From Acidobacteriaceae bacterium (GTDB lineage: Bacteria; Acidobacteriota; Terriglobia; Terriglobales; Acidobacteriaceae): a DNA stretch of 64,000 nt. Numbering within the stretch: position 1 is the stretch's first letter; the number at the start of each line of letters is the position of its first letter. Shown here piece by piece: positions 39,103 through 48,475 of this stretch. The stretch lies in NCBI GenBank assembly GCA_027452245.1, contig DAIDGW010000220.1, forward strand, positions 1-64,000, written 5' to 3'. The notes beneath the pieces are model-generated. The model did no database searches. It saw only the letters and a program-made list of their open reading frames with translations, and was not told where the DNA came from. A program made the position numbers and the translations under genes.

Positions 39103-40050
39103 TCAACGGCCGCTGCCGGAATTGGCTGCCTCACGATCTTCCCCTTTGCGCATCTGGTCGGCTTCGGCCTGGAGCAACTGCACGCCCTTTTGGAAATCGG
39201 TATTCCAGGGAATGCGCTGAAAATCGCTGTAGGTTTCGTCGGATTTGATAGTCAAGCTCTTGATCATCATGATCTTGCCGGTGAAGTTCAATCGCTGACG
39301 CGTGAGTTCCCAGACACCTTCGCCGACATCAGCCTGATTGACCATGAAGTTTCCGCCTTTATTGAGGCGAGCGAGGAATCCCCACCCGAAGGTCACATCG
39401 CGGAAGAGCGTGGCATCGATCTCTGCGATTCTCAACTCTGACTCGTCAATGAGCAGATGTCCCTGCATGCCGAGCAGCACCCGCTCCACTTTTGAAGGGG
39501 GAACAAACGTTGGATTTGGACGAAATTTCAGGCGAATGAGTTCGTCCCCGAGTTTGCCTATCTCCTTTGTGCCAGTCTGGGTCCCATCGAACTCATAGAC
39601 GAAAGCATCCGGTAGTGCACGAATAATGCGAGAGCTGCGGTCGGCGTCATCTTTTTCCTGTTTCTGTTTGCGGCTGAGATCCTGCGGGCTGTGCGCCAGT
39701 TGATTCAAGCGCGTCAATTGGCTCTGAAGTTGCTGCGGGGGTACAGGTTTGCTATCGCTCACCACCAATAGGTCGGCAGTAGCCTGTGTCGTTTCGGCGA
39801 AGAGGCGAGTTTGCATTCCGCTCATGGTTTTCTTATGCGAGCGGAACATGTGCTTGATGGAAGAATGGTTGTCGGCGAGCTCATGCTTCACGGTGGAGCG
39901 CACCAATTCGATGGGAGACATCGCAGGCTTGTCCTGGCGCTGCGTTGCGAAGGATGGCAGAGAAGCGGGGCCGAATCCCAGGCAAATGAAAGAGACTGCG
40001 ATACTTGCAAGAATGTTTGCCAATGCAGCGCCGAAGCGCCAGTGACGCAT
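39103..40050 (-). CDS. secreted hypothetical protein
   Basis: Hydrophobic N-terminal leader; VERVLLGMQGHLLIDESELRIAEIDATLFRDVTFGWGFLARLNKGGNF. Confidence 0.6.
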   Translation of the reverse strand: MRHWRFGAALANILASIAVSFICLGFGPASLPSFATQRQDKPAMSPIELVRSTVKHELADNHSSIKHMFRSHKKTMSGMQTRLFAETTQATADLLVVSDSKPVPPQQLQSQLTRLNQLAHSPQDLSRKQKQEKDDADRSSRIIRALPDAFVYEFDGTQTGTKEIGKLGDELIRLKFRPNPTFVPPSKVERVLLGMQGHLLIDESELRIAEIDATLFRDVTFGWGFLARLNKGGNFMVNQADVGEGVWELTRQRLNFTGKIMMIKSLTIKSDETYSDFQRIPWNTDFQKGVQLLQAEADQMRKGEDREAANSGSGR

Positions 40051-40217
40051 GGTTGCTCCCGACGTCCGGTCTTTAGTCTAGCAACTCCTATCATTCGAAT
40101 GGTCTACATTGCATCTGGTAGAACTGTCATGAAGAAATCGGCATCTCCGGTGCTTGCCGCACTGATCTGGGGTTGGGTATAGTCATCAGGAACACCGAAA
40201 TCCATTACGCCAGCGCG

Positions 40218-40249
40218 CAGGATTGACCACGGCCGCGTGGTCAATCCTG
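40218..40249. promoter_or_regulatory. perfect 14-bp inverted repeat upstream of the bactofilin start
   Basis: CAGGATTGACCACG-gccg-CGTGGTCAATCCTG, ending 21 nt before ATG 40271. Confidence 0.8.
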
Positions 40250-40270
40250 TGTTCGGCGAGGAGAGACATA

Positions 40271-40633
40271 ATGGGCGCACCTGTTTCCGCGAATCTGGCA
40301 CAGATCGGCAAGTCGGTCGTCATCAAAGGCGAGTTGTCGGGCAGCGAGGATCTGTACGTGGACGGTCAGGTTGAGGGCAGCATTGCATTGAAAGGAAACA
40401 GCTTAACTGTTGGCCCTAACGGTCAAGTCAAGGCCAATGTCGAAGCCAAAGGAGTGGTTGTACAAGGCAAACTCGATGGCAACGTGCAGGCCAGCGACCG
40501 CGTTGAGCTTCGCAAGTCAGCGGTGGTCAATGGCGATATCTCAACCCAGCGCATTTCGATTGAAGAGGGTGCTTACCTGAAAGGCAAGGTTGATATTCAG
40601 GGGAAATCGGAAGGGAAGAGCGCGGCCAAATAG
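40271..40633 (+). CDS. bactofilin family polymer-forming protein
   Basis: IGKSVVIKGELSGSEDLYVDGQVEGSI...GQVKANVEAKGVVVQGKLDGNVQASDRVELRKSAVVNGDI. Confidence 0.92.
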   Translation: MGAPVSANLAQIGKSVVIKGELSGSEDLYVDGQVEGSIALKGNSLTVGPNGQVKANVEAKGVVVQGKLDGNVQASDRVELRKSAVVNGDISTQRISIEEGAYLKGKVDIQGKSEGKSAAK

Positions 40634-40744
40634 CGTCAGTTTTCGTACTTAACCTGAATTCATAATGCCGATTTGCTCGTGGAGAGCGCGGCGAGACCGG
40701 ACTGGCGGTTTTGCAGTTGTCCGGCAGTACGGTCAGGAAGTTCC

Positions 40745-41467
40745 ATGGCGTCCGTTACACAAAGTTTCATGAAATTCTTTCGCAGTTCCGGCTCGCGCGA
40801 GGCCGTCAATCCGGCGCAAACCGCTCCGCAGAAGCTCAGTCGCCGCTCCAGTGGTTTGGGCGAACTTGCCCGCATGTGGGACACAACTGAGGTCCTGACG
40901 GTTTTGGATCTGGGATCGACGTCTCCTTCCAACATCCGACACTTTACGGAGCGCGGCCACAGGATATACAGCGAAGATTTGCTGACAGCCTCGACCGACC
41001 CGAGGCTGGTGACGAAAGACGAGCAGGGAAATGTCGTTCTCGACAGCCGGCAGTTTCTGGCCGATAATCTCGTGTATCCTGCGGCACATTTTGACGTCGT
41101 TCTCTGTTGGAACCTCCCCGACTATCTGCACGAGAGCCTAGTGCGTCCGGTTGTAGGAAGGCTATGGTCGGTACTCAAGCCGGGGGGCATGCTGCTGGCG
41201 TTTTTCCACACCCGTGATGCAGGTCCTGACTCACCTTGCTACCGTTTTCACATTGTCGGCAGCGATGCATTGGAGATGCAGAAGATTGAACTGCGCCGCG
41301 AGACCCGCCGCGGACCCACGGGAGCGGTGCACACAGCGATCAGCGACGGATTCCAATTGCAACGGGTATTCAACAACCGTCACATTGAGAACTTGTTCCG
41401 CGACTTCGCGTCGATCAAGTTTTTCCTTGCCCGGGACAACGTCAGGGAAGTGCTGGTCGTCAGATAA
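40745..41467 (+). CDS. methyltransferase-like protein (class I SAM-dependent fold)
   Basis: LTVLDLGSTSPSNIRHFTERGHRIYSEDLL...HFDVVLCWNLPDYL...VGRLWSVLKPGGMLLAFFHTRD. Confidence 0.7.
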   Translation: MASVTQSFMKFFRSSGSREAVNPAQTAPQKLSRRSSGLGELARMWDTTEVLTVLDLGSTSPSNIRHFTERGHRIYSEDLLTASTDPRLVTKDEQGNVVLDSRQFLADNLVYPAAHFDVVLCWNLPDYLHESLVRPVVGRLWSVLKPGGMLLAFFHTRDAGPDSPCYRFHIVGSDALEMQKIELRRETRRGPTGAVHTAISDGFQLQRVFNNRHIENLFRDFASIKFFLARDNVREVLVVR

Positions 41468-41727
41468 TCTTCCGCCCTTAATTACTGCGGTGAAGGAATT
41501 CAATCGCAGTTATTCCAGTTCGCGACTACCTACTTATCTAGCGGTAATTCCCGAAGAGGTCCAGGAGCCACCACTTTGGCACGAAATTTCGCGGCAGGAG
41601 TGCACGTCGTGTATCCGGCTGGACGGGTGACGTCGGAGCCTTTGCTTTCGCGTTTCACGCGATAGGTGCGCATGCTCAGACAAAGGGGCTCCGCAGTCTG
41701 TGACGCGAGCTGTTCGGGAATGACCCC

Positions 41728-41973
41728 CTACATAAGGCGACCGTCAGGCGTGTAGAGGCGGAATGTGAACTCGCTGCTCCCCGCGTCGACCAGGCGACCC
41801 TCAGGGGTGAAGTGGAAAACCTGGAACTCGTCGCTCGGTGGATCGGCGCTTCGTAGCGCCGGTGTTTGGAGGACATTGTTTTGAGGGGATGGTTCGGGCT
41901 TCGAAGATTGCGCCAGTAGAGGGAGCGAGAATAAAAAGACACTCATCAGAGGCAACACGAGACGGGTGAACAT
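41728..41973 (-). CDS. small secreted hypothetical protein
   Basis: Signal peptide MFTRLVLPLMSVFLFSLPLLAQSS. Confidence 0.55.
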   Translation of the reverse strand: MFTRLVLPLMSVFLFSLPLLAQSSKPEPSPQNNVLQTPALRSADPPSDEFQVFHFTPEGRLVDAGSSEFTFRLYTPDGRLM

Positions 41974-42182
41974 ACATCTCTCCGTTTTCAGGGTCATTAT
42001 ACTCGGAGAGTACAATCGGCAAAACTTGACTGGTCCCCTCTATTTTGGCTCGCAGGTCATACCCCTCTTTTTCTGTAAATCTCACGGCTGCAGCAAGGAT
42101 CAACGCAACCCCAGTGGCACCGAAGTTGACTGTATTTGCTGTGTTTGCACAAATAACCGCACGATACGGAGGTTTCCACGAA

Positions 42183-43937
42183 ATGCGCCCGATTGTTCGC
42201 CCCTCAGTGCATTTCATTCTTATTCTCTTGTCTATTCTTACTGCCTGTGGTGGAACTTCATATTCTCCCGAAATCAATCCGAAACTGGGTCGGATATATG
42301 TAGTTTCTGCCACGCCATTAGTTCCGGCTTTGTTGAGTGCCGGAGGAGGAACTTCTACCGCGACCATTACTGTGACCCCGGGAAACGGGTATAGCGGAAA
42401 GGTAACTTTATCGTGTGCGGAGGGAGGCGGCGTAAATCCCGCACCACCAACCTGTTCGTTCAGCCCCAATCCAGTGGCGGTTAGCGCTACCTATACCGCC
42501 AAATCAACACTTACGGTGAGCACTTCGCCGACTACCGACGGAGGAACCTACACGATCTCAGTGACGGGTGCAGACACGAAAGGTGTGGGTCCTATTAACC
42601 GGGAGCAATCTCTCACGCTGACCAACACGGGGCAGATCGAGCATGTCGTGGTGATTTTCCAGGAGAATCGTACTCCGGATAATCTGTTCCAAGATCCAGT
42701 ACTGATATCCCGCGGCGCCGATATCAGGAGCAGTGGCCTAGACTCTGCAGGGCAGACGGTTCCGCTCACGCCAACGGATTTGGGTACTATTGGTTCCGAT
42801 CCTCTTACGTACGATCTGAGTCATACGCATTCTGCGTTCGCAAAGATGTACGACGGTGGCAAGATGGATGGCGCAGATAAGATCGATTGCCTAGTGTACA
42901 CGCTCCCCTGTCCAATACTGCCTCAATTCAAGTACGTCAAACCGGAGGATATTCAGCCTTACTTTGCATTGGCGGAGCAATACACATTTGGGGACCGGAT
43001 GTTCCAAACCAATGAAGGCCCCAGCTTTCCCGCACACCAGTTTATTCTCGCGGGTACGTCCGCCCCAACTGCTACGAGCAAACTTTTCGCCGCCGAAAAT
43101 CCACTTAACTTACTACCGGACTTTGGACCCAGTGGCTGCATTGCCGGTCCAACGAATACCGTAGCCCTCATCGATCCTTACGGAAACGAAAACAGCAATC
43201 CAGCCACCATTCCTTGCTATGACCATCCAACCCTTACGGACTTGCTTGACAATGCAGGTTTTAGTTGGAGGTATTACGCTCCCTCGGCGGGATCCATATG
43301 GACGGCGCCCGATGCGATCGAACATATTTGCCAGGAGGCGCTGATCAACGGAATGAAAACTTGCACCGGGCCAGAGTGGCTCAGTAAAGTCGTTTTCCCT
43401 GAAACTGGGGTGCTCACAGACATTGCCGCAGGTCAACTAGCGCAAGTCAGCTGGGTTGTTCCCGACGGTGCCCATTCCGATCACGCCTATGCCAATGATG
43501 GCAGCGGACCGTCGTGGGTTGCCTCGGTGGTCAATGCGATCGGGAACAGTCAGTACTGGAAGAATACCGCGATCATCATTACCTGGGACGATTGGGGCGG
43601 TTGGTACGACCACGTCCCGCCTACAGTTATCAACGATGGAGTCAGTTGGGGATCAGGATACGTTTACGGATTCCGAGTCCCGCTTATTGTCGTATCACCC
43701 TATGCCAAGGCTGGCTACATTTCTCACAAGCAGCACGATTTCGGCAGCATCCTCAAATATATCGAAACCTTGTTTAATCTGCCTTCTCTGGGATACGCCG
43801 ACACGCCGGCAGATAATCTGTCGGACTGCTTCTCAATGACGCAATCCCCACTGCGATTCAAGACTATTTCAGCGCCTCTTGACGCTGCATATTTCCTCAA
43901 TAACAAGAAGCCCCCCATCGATCCCGATGACGACTAG
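42183..43937 (+). CDS. phosphoesterase-family (phospholipase C/acid phosphatase-like) lipoprotein with Ig-like N-terminal region
   Basis: Lipobox LSILTACGG; IEHVVVIFQENRTPDNLFQD; IIITWDDWGGWYDHVPP; FRVPLIVVSPYAKAGYISH. Confidence 0.9.
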   Translation: MRPIVRPSVHFILILLSILTACGGTSYSPEINPKLGRIYVVSATPLVPALLSAGGGTSTATITVTPGNGYSGKVTLSCAEGGGVNPAPPTCSFSPNPVAVSATYTAKSTLTVSTSPTTDGGTYTISVTGADTKGVGPINREQSLTLTNTGQIEHVVVIFQENRTPDNLFQDPVLISRGADIRSSGLDSAGQTVPLTPTDLGTIGSDPLTYDLSHTHSAFAKMYDGGKMDGADKIDCLVYTLPCPILPQFKYVKPEDIQPYFALAEQYTFGDRMFQTNEGPSFPAHQFILAGTSAPTATSKLFAAENPLNLLPDFGPSGCIAGPTNTVALIDPYGNENSNPATIPCYDHPTLTDLLDNAGFSWRYYAPSAGSIWTAPDAIEHICQEALINGMKTCTGPEWLSKVVFPETGVLTDIAAGQLAQVSWVVPDGAHSDHAYANDGSGPSWVASVVNAIGNSQYWKNTAIIITWDDWGGWYDHVPPTVINDGVSWGSGYVYGFRVPLIVVSPYAKAGYISHKQHDFGSILKYIETLFNLPSLGYADTPADNLSDCFSMTQSPLRFKTISAPLDAAYFLNNKKPPIDPDDD

Positions 43938-44165
43938 TTGATTGGGGCAGAATCGGTATTGCTCGTAACTTAGACAAAAGTTAACCGGTAATGACTTTCA
44001 TTAATGTGTCCCGCAACTCGACCCGGTTAAGCTGCTTCGCGGATAACCTGAACACCGCGATTGTGGCTGATTGAAGCAAGGGTAAGCGGAGGAATACAGC
44101 GGAATCCCGAGTCAGCCGCGAAGGATTCATAAACCAGTCATGAGTCGGTCGCAACGTGAAGGCAG

Positions 44166-44945
44166 CTATTTTCCACGTGCGTTGTTTCCGTCCTTCCAGA
44201 CGATAATGCCCATGCGGAAAAGGTAGTGGTGGGAAATCTCCATTCGCGGAGCGTTTCCTGCCGGAAAAGTCTTAGAAATTATTTCGCGAACTTCAGAAGG
44301 GACGTAGGCTCGTTTCACTGAGGCAACGCCATCGACGCGCGAGACCTGGCTACGCATCAATGGGAAGCCAGCATAAACGAGCGCGAGATGCAGGGGATGC
44401 CGCAAAAGATCGTTGATCAGCACCGCATGCCGGGTAACGCGCAGAGCTTCTTGAACAAAGCGGCCCAGCGCCTGCGGCTCAAGGTGATGGGCAAACAGAT
44501 TGCATCCCACTACGTCGAAAGCTCGATTCTGAAAGGGAAGTTGCAGCGCGTCAGCAACGATGCAAGGCGAAGCGTTCGGATTACCGTTGCGCAGGTGGGA
44601 GAATTTTAGATCGACACAGGTAACTTGAACGTTAATACCCCGCCGGGGAAGTTTTTGGGCGGTGATGTGGGAAACCTCGCCGAATCCGGCCGCCACATCC
44701 AGCATCGACATGCGCTGCAAATTGCGCAACCGGGCGACATGGTGAACCATCCATTGCGTTGTGGTTACTCCGCCAAACCAGCGGTTGATGCGACAGAGAT
44801 CGCGCAACGAGGCCTGCGCTTCGTGGGCAGGACACTCTTCGGAGTCAAGAATTTCGGAAGTATCCACCCGCTGCATGATTGATGAACCCCGGCGATGTTC
44901 ACGATTGTAGCCGGAAGTTGGATGCGAGCCGGAAAGATTTGTCAA
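44166..44945 (-). CDS. class I SAM-dependent methyltransferase
   Basis: MSMLDVAAGFGEVSHITAQKLPRRG; IVADALQLPFQNRAFDVVGCNLFAHHLEP. Confidence 0.85.
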   Translation of the reverse strand: MTNLSGSHPTSGYNREHRRGSSIMQRVDTSEILDSEECPAHEAQASLRDLCRINRWFGGVTTTQWMVHHVARLRNLQRMSMLDVAAGFGEVSHITAQKLPRRGINVQVTCVDLKFSHLRNGNPNASPCIVADALQLPFQNRAFDVVGCNLFAHHLEPQALGRFVQEALRVTRHAVLINDLLRHPLHLALVYAGFPLMRSQVSRVDGVASVKRAYVPSEVREIISKTFPAGNAPRMEISHHYLFRMGIIVWKDGNNARGK

Positions 44946-44957
44946 AAAGACGACTCG

Positions 44958-46697
44958 TTACACTTCTGCTAATTCTTCCTCGAGCAGTTGTTTGTTGTAG
45001 AGATCCATGTAGTAGCCGTTGCGGGCCAACAGTTCGTCATGCGTGCCGATTTCGACAATGCGTCCGCCGTGCAAAACGGCTATGCGGTCTGCGTTACGAA
45101 CGGTCGAGACGCGGTGGGAAATAAAGATGGTCGTGCGGCCTTCCATCATGGTGCGGAGATGATTCAGGATCTTGTCTTCGGTTTGCGTGTCGACGCTGGA
45201 GAGCGCGTCATCGAGGATGAGGATTCGAGGATTTCGAATGAGCGCGCGTGAGATGGCTGTCCGCTGCTTCTGTCCTCCGGAGAGCGTGATGCCGCGCTCA
45301 CCAACCAGAGATCCATAACTTTCGGGAAAGCTCTCAATATCGGCGGCAATGTTGGCCGCTTCAGCGGCGTCGTGAATCTGGTCGTCTGTAGCCGACTCGA
45401 CGCCCAGGGCGATGTTTTCGCGGATCCGCTCGCTGAAGAGAAAAGTCTCCTGCGGCACGAATCCGATGTTCTTGCGCAGAGTAGCAAGGCAGAAATCGCG
45501 AATCGGATGCCCGTCAATCAGCACCGTTCCCGGTTCGGCGTCATAGATTCGCGGAATCAGATTAACGAGTGTTGTTTTGCCCGAACCGGTTGGCCCTACG
45601 ATGGCGAGGCTGGTTCCTGCCGGAATTATCAGATCGACATTATGCAGAACCTGGTTTCCATCGTAGGAAAAATTCAGGTTGCGGAACTGGATCTCTCCAC
45701 GAATCGGCAATTCGCGGGCCCCAGGCCCATCTTTGATTTCCGGTTCTTCCTGAAGGATCTCGTTGAGCCGCACAAGCGAAGCCGTGCCCCGCTGGAAAAT
45801 GTTTACTACCCACCCCAAGGCAATAACGGGCCAGGTGAGTTGCATCATGTAAGTGAGGAATTCTGCGAATTCGCCAGTAGTGAGCCGATGCTGGATGACT
45901 TCGCGTCCCCCAAGCCACAGAACTAACGCGGTCGCGATCCCGAGCATCAGTTCCAGGGTCGGCCACAACATGCCCATGAGTCGGACCAGTTTGAGGCTTC
46001 GCGAGATGTATTCCTGATTTGCACTTTCAAACTGCTCGATTTCTGCTTGCTCTTGTACATACGCGCGGACCACGCGTACTCCGGAGAAGTTCTCCTGTGC
46101 ACGTGCGGAAATGTCGGAGAACATGGCCTGAATCCGCTCAAAGCGTTCGTGAATGCGGCGGCCGAAGTATTGAATTACGATGCTCGCGACTGGCAGCGGC
46201 AAGAAGGTGTAGAACGTGAGCTTGGGGCTCAGCCGTACCATGAATGCTAAGGCGGCGAGGGTGAACACAATCGTGTTCGCCGAATACATGATGGCCGGGC
46301 CGAGCAGCATCCGGACCGCGTTTAAATCATTGGTCGCTCGAGCCATCACGTCCCCGGTGCGGACGCGCTGGTAATAGGAATAGGCGAGTGTTTCAAGTCG
46401 CGCGAACAGGTCGTTGCGAAGGTCGAATTCGATGTCGCGCGAGATGCCGATGAGGATCCAGCGCGTCAGGAACATGAAGGTGGCGCGTACAGCGAAGACG
46501 GCCAGCAACTCTCCCGCGAAGACGGCGAGAGCGTGCCGCGTGACGCCCGAACTCAATGCGTCGATCGCATTCTTGATGATCAGGGGAAATAATACCCAGG
46601 CGGCGTTATTGGCCAGAACGCACAGTGTGCCCGCGAGGTACCCCCAGCGGTAACGCTTCATGTAGGGCAGCAGCGGGCGCAATCTCTTAGGAAACAT
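44958..46697 (-). CDS. ABC transporter, fused permease/ATPase (MsbA-like)
   Basis: Six-TM domain; Walker A AIVGPTGSGKTTLVNLIPR; LSGGQKQRTAISRALIRNPRILILDDALSSVD. Confidence 0.94.
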   Translation of the reverse strand: MFPKRLRPLLPYMKRYRWGYLAGTLCVLANNAAWVLFPLIIKNAIDALSSGVTRHALAVFAGELLAVFAVRATFMFLTRWILIGISRDIEFDLRNDLFARLETLAYSYYQRVRTGDVMARATNDLNAVRMLLGPAIMYSANTIVFTLAALAFMVRLSPKLTFYTFLPLPVASIVIQYFGRRIHERFERIQAMFSDISARAQENFSGVRVVRAYVQEQAEIEQFESANQEYISRSLKLVRLMGMLWPTLELMLGIATALVLWLGGREVIQHRLTTGEFAEFLTYMMQLTWPVIALGWVVNIFQRGTASLVRLNEILQEEPEIKDGPGARELPIRGEIQFRNLNFSYDGNQVLHNVDLIIPAGTSLAIVGPTGSGKTTLVNLIPRIYDAEPGTVLIDGHPIRDFCLATLRKNIGFVPQETFLFSERIRENIALGVESATDDQIHDAAEAANIAADIESFPESYGSLVGERGITLSGGQKQRTAISRALIRNPRILILDDALSSVDTQTEDKILNHLRTMMEGRTTIFISHRVSTVRNADRIAVLHGGRIVEIGTHDELLARNGYYMDLYNKQLLEEELAEV

Positions 46698-46732
46698 GCA
46701 GTTGGACTAGATGAGATTCTAGCAGGAGAGGT

Positions 46733-46939
46733 TCAAGATTTCGTGTGATCCGAAAGGTGCGGCGGAAGGGCGAATGAGTCGCCCGTGCGGCGGGGCGTTC
46801 TTGCCGGCTGTTGCGGGGCTCGTTCCGTCTCCACGTCGTGACCGAAGGCTATTATGGACAACGCCAACAATATCAGCGACCACGCTGCAAAGAGCATCCA
46901 ACTGGCTTCGAGGAGGTAGAACACAGCGTCTTCAGACAT
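46733..46939 (-). CDS. hypothetical small membrane protein
   Basis: Single TM segment SWMLFAAWSLILLALSIIAFG. Confidence 0.45.
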   Translation of the reverse strand: MSEDAVFYLLEASWMLFAAWSLILLALSIIAFGHDVETERAPQQPARTPRRTGDSFALPPHLSDHTKS

Positions 46940-47022
46940 AAATCTGTTGCCCTAGGACAAAGACGCGAGAACCCACGAGTTCCCGCGCCCGGAAGCATAA
47001 GACTTCTGGTCCCACCTATGAA

Positions 47023-47511
47023 CTAGTCTGACGGCGGAGCCGCACTCTGCTGGTTCATATGCCGCTGCATGCGAGCCTGGCGATTGGCTTCGAACTGATT
47101 CAGCTTCTGCTGTTGATCGGGCGTCAGAATCTGATACAGCTCAGAGTGGATGCGGGTCTTAGCAATCAGCAGCTGTGTCTGTGCCTGTTGCGCTTGAGCC
47201 GCGATTGCAGCCACCTTGGCCTCGTCAAAGGTACCCTGCTCATACGGTTTGAGCTGCTGTTCGGTCTGGCGGATCTGCTGCAGCAATGGCCGCAGATTGG
47301 GCATCTCCTTCTGCAGGATCCCTTTGGCCTGGGTCATTTGCGCATCGGTTAGGCCGAGCATGTCGCTATAAAAGCCGAGCATATGGCCGAAATGCCCCAT
47401 ACCGCCGGGTCCTGCGGGCGGGCCCGCATCGGGCGTTTGTGATTGAGCAATGGCTGAGCCCAGCACAACTGCCAGAGCTGCAACCAGAAAGCGATACTGA
47501 ATGGATCTCAT
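47023..47511 (-). CDS. Spy/CpxP-like periplasmic protein
   Basis: Signal peptide; LGLTDAQMTQAKGILQKE...YQILTPDQQQKLNQFEANRQARMQRHMNQQ. Confidence 0.8.
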   Translation of the reverse strand: MRSIQYRFLVAALAVVLGSAIAQSQTPDAGPPAGPGGMGHFGHMLGFYSDMLGLTDAQMTQAKGILQKEMPNLRPLLQQIRQTEQQLKPYEQGTFDEAKVAAIAAQAQQAQTQLLIAKTRIHSELYQILTPDQQQKLNQFEANRQARMQRHMNQQSAAPPSD

Positions 47512-47761
47512 GATCCCTCCTGCATACGGCCACTAAGAGCCTGAATTGCGTACCCTGATGAAAACACGACCGCCTGAAAATGGGGGTAAAAAGTCGGTCA
47601 AACGGAGTAAAGTTTTGTCAAACAAAGCTCGTGGAGTCACAGGCACCAAAGCTCCTCTCGATCGTGAATGTGGGGTGCAAGGGCAGCCTGAACCCATGGT
47701 ATTTGCAAATCTTTACAGCCTGTTGTCGTTTTTGTGATGCACAATGATGGCGGGCAAACGT

Positions 47762-48475
47762 ATGGAACGGATTCTTGTCATCGACGACGATGTCGAGCTT
47801 TGCAGCCTTGTGAAAGAATACTTGCAGGCTGAGGGCTTTACGATCGAGTGCGTGCATGATGGTGAAACCGGCCTGCAGAAAGCCAATGCGGGCGGTTATC
47901 TGTTGGTAGTGCTGGATGTAATGTTGCCGGGCATTAATGGCTTTGAGGTATTGCGCCGCGTCCGTGCGACTTCGCGCCTGCCCGTATTGCTGCTGACTGC
48001 GCGCGGCGAGGATGTGGACCGCATCGTGGGACTGGAAATTGGCGCTGACGATTATCTTCCGAAGCCATTTAACCCGCGGGAATTGGTAGCGCGGATTCGC
48101 GCCATCCTGCGTCGCACAACCGCCGAAGGGAAGCAAATGCCTTCGGCGCCTGATGTTGTGCGGGTTGGTGAAATTGAGCTTGATCCCGCGACACGAACCG
48201 TTCGCCGCGCCGGAGAACCCGTCGACCTGACCTCTGTTGAGTTTAATCTCCTGGAGGTGCTGCTGCGCGAGGCCGGACGGGTTGTCCCGCGGGAGAGACT
48301 AGTGAATGCTGTGCTCAGCCGCAAGTTCTCGCCCTTCGATCGCAGCATCGATATGCATGTGAGCAAGGTCCGTAAGAAGCTGGGGGATACGGATACGGAT
48401 GAGCACATCAAGACGGTGCGTGGCGTCGGCTACATCTTCGCGCGGCCGAGGGAGGATTCGAAAGCCCTGTCATGA
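47762..48475 (+). CDS. OmpR/CpxR-type response regulator
   Basis: RILVIDDDVELCSLVKEYL; VVLDVMLPGINGFEVL; winged-helix C-terminus with VRGVGYIF. Confidence 0.94.
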   Translation: MERILVIDDDVELCSLVKEYLQAEGFTIECVHDGETGLQKANAGGYLLVVLDVMLPGINGFEVLRRVRATSRLPVLLLTARGEDVDRIVGLEIGADDYLPKPFNPRELVARIRAILRRTTAEGKQMPSAPDVVRVGEIELDPATRTVRRAGEPVDLTSVEFNLLEVLLREAGRVVPRERLVNAVLSRKFSPFDRSIDMHVSKVRKKLGDTDTDEHIKTVRGVGYIFARPREDSKALS

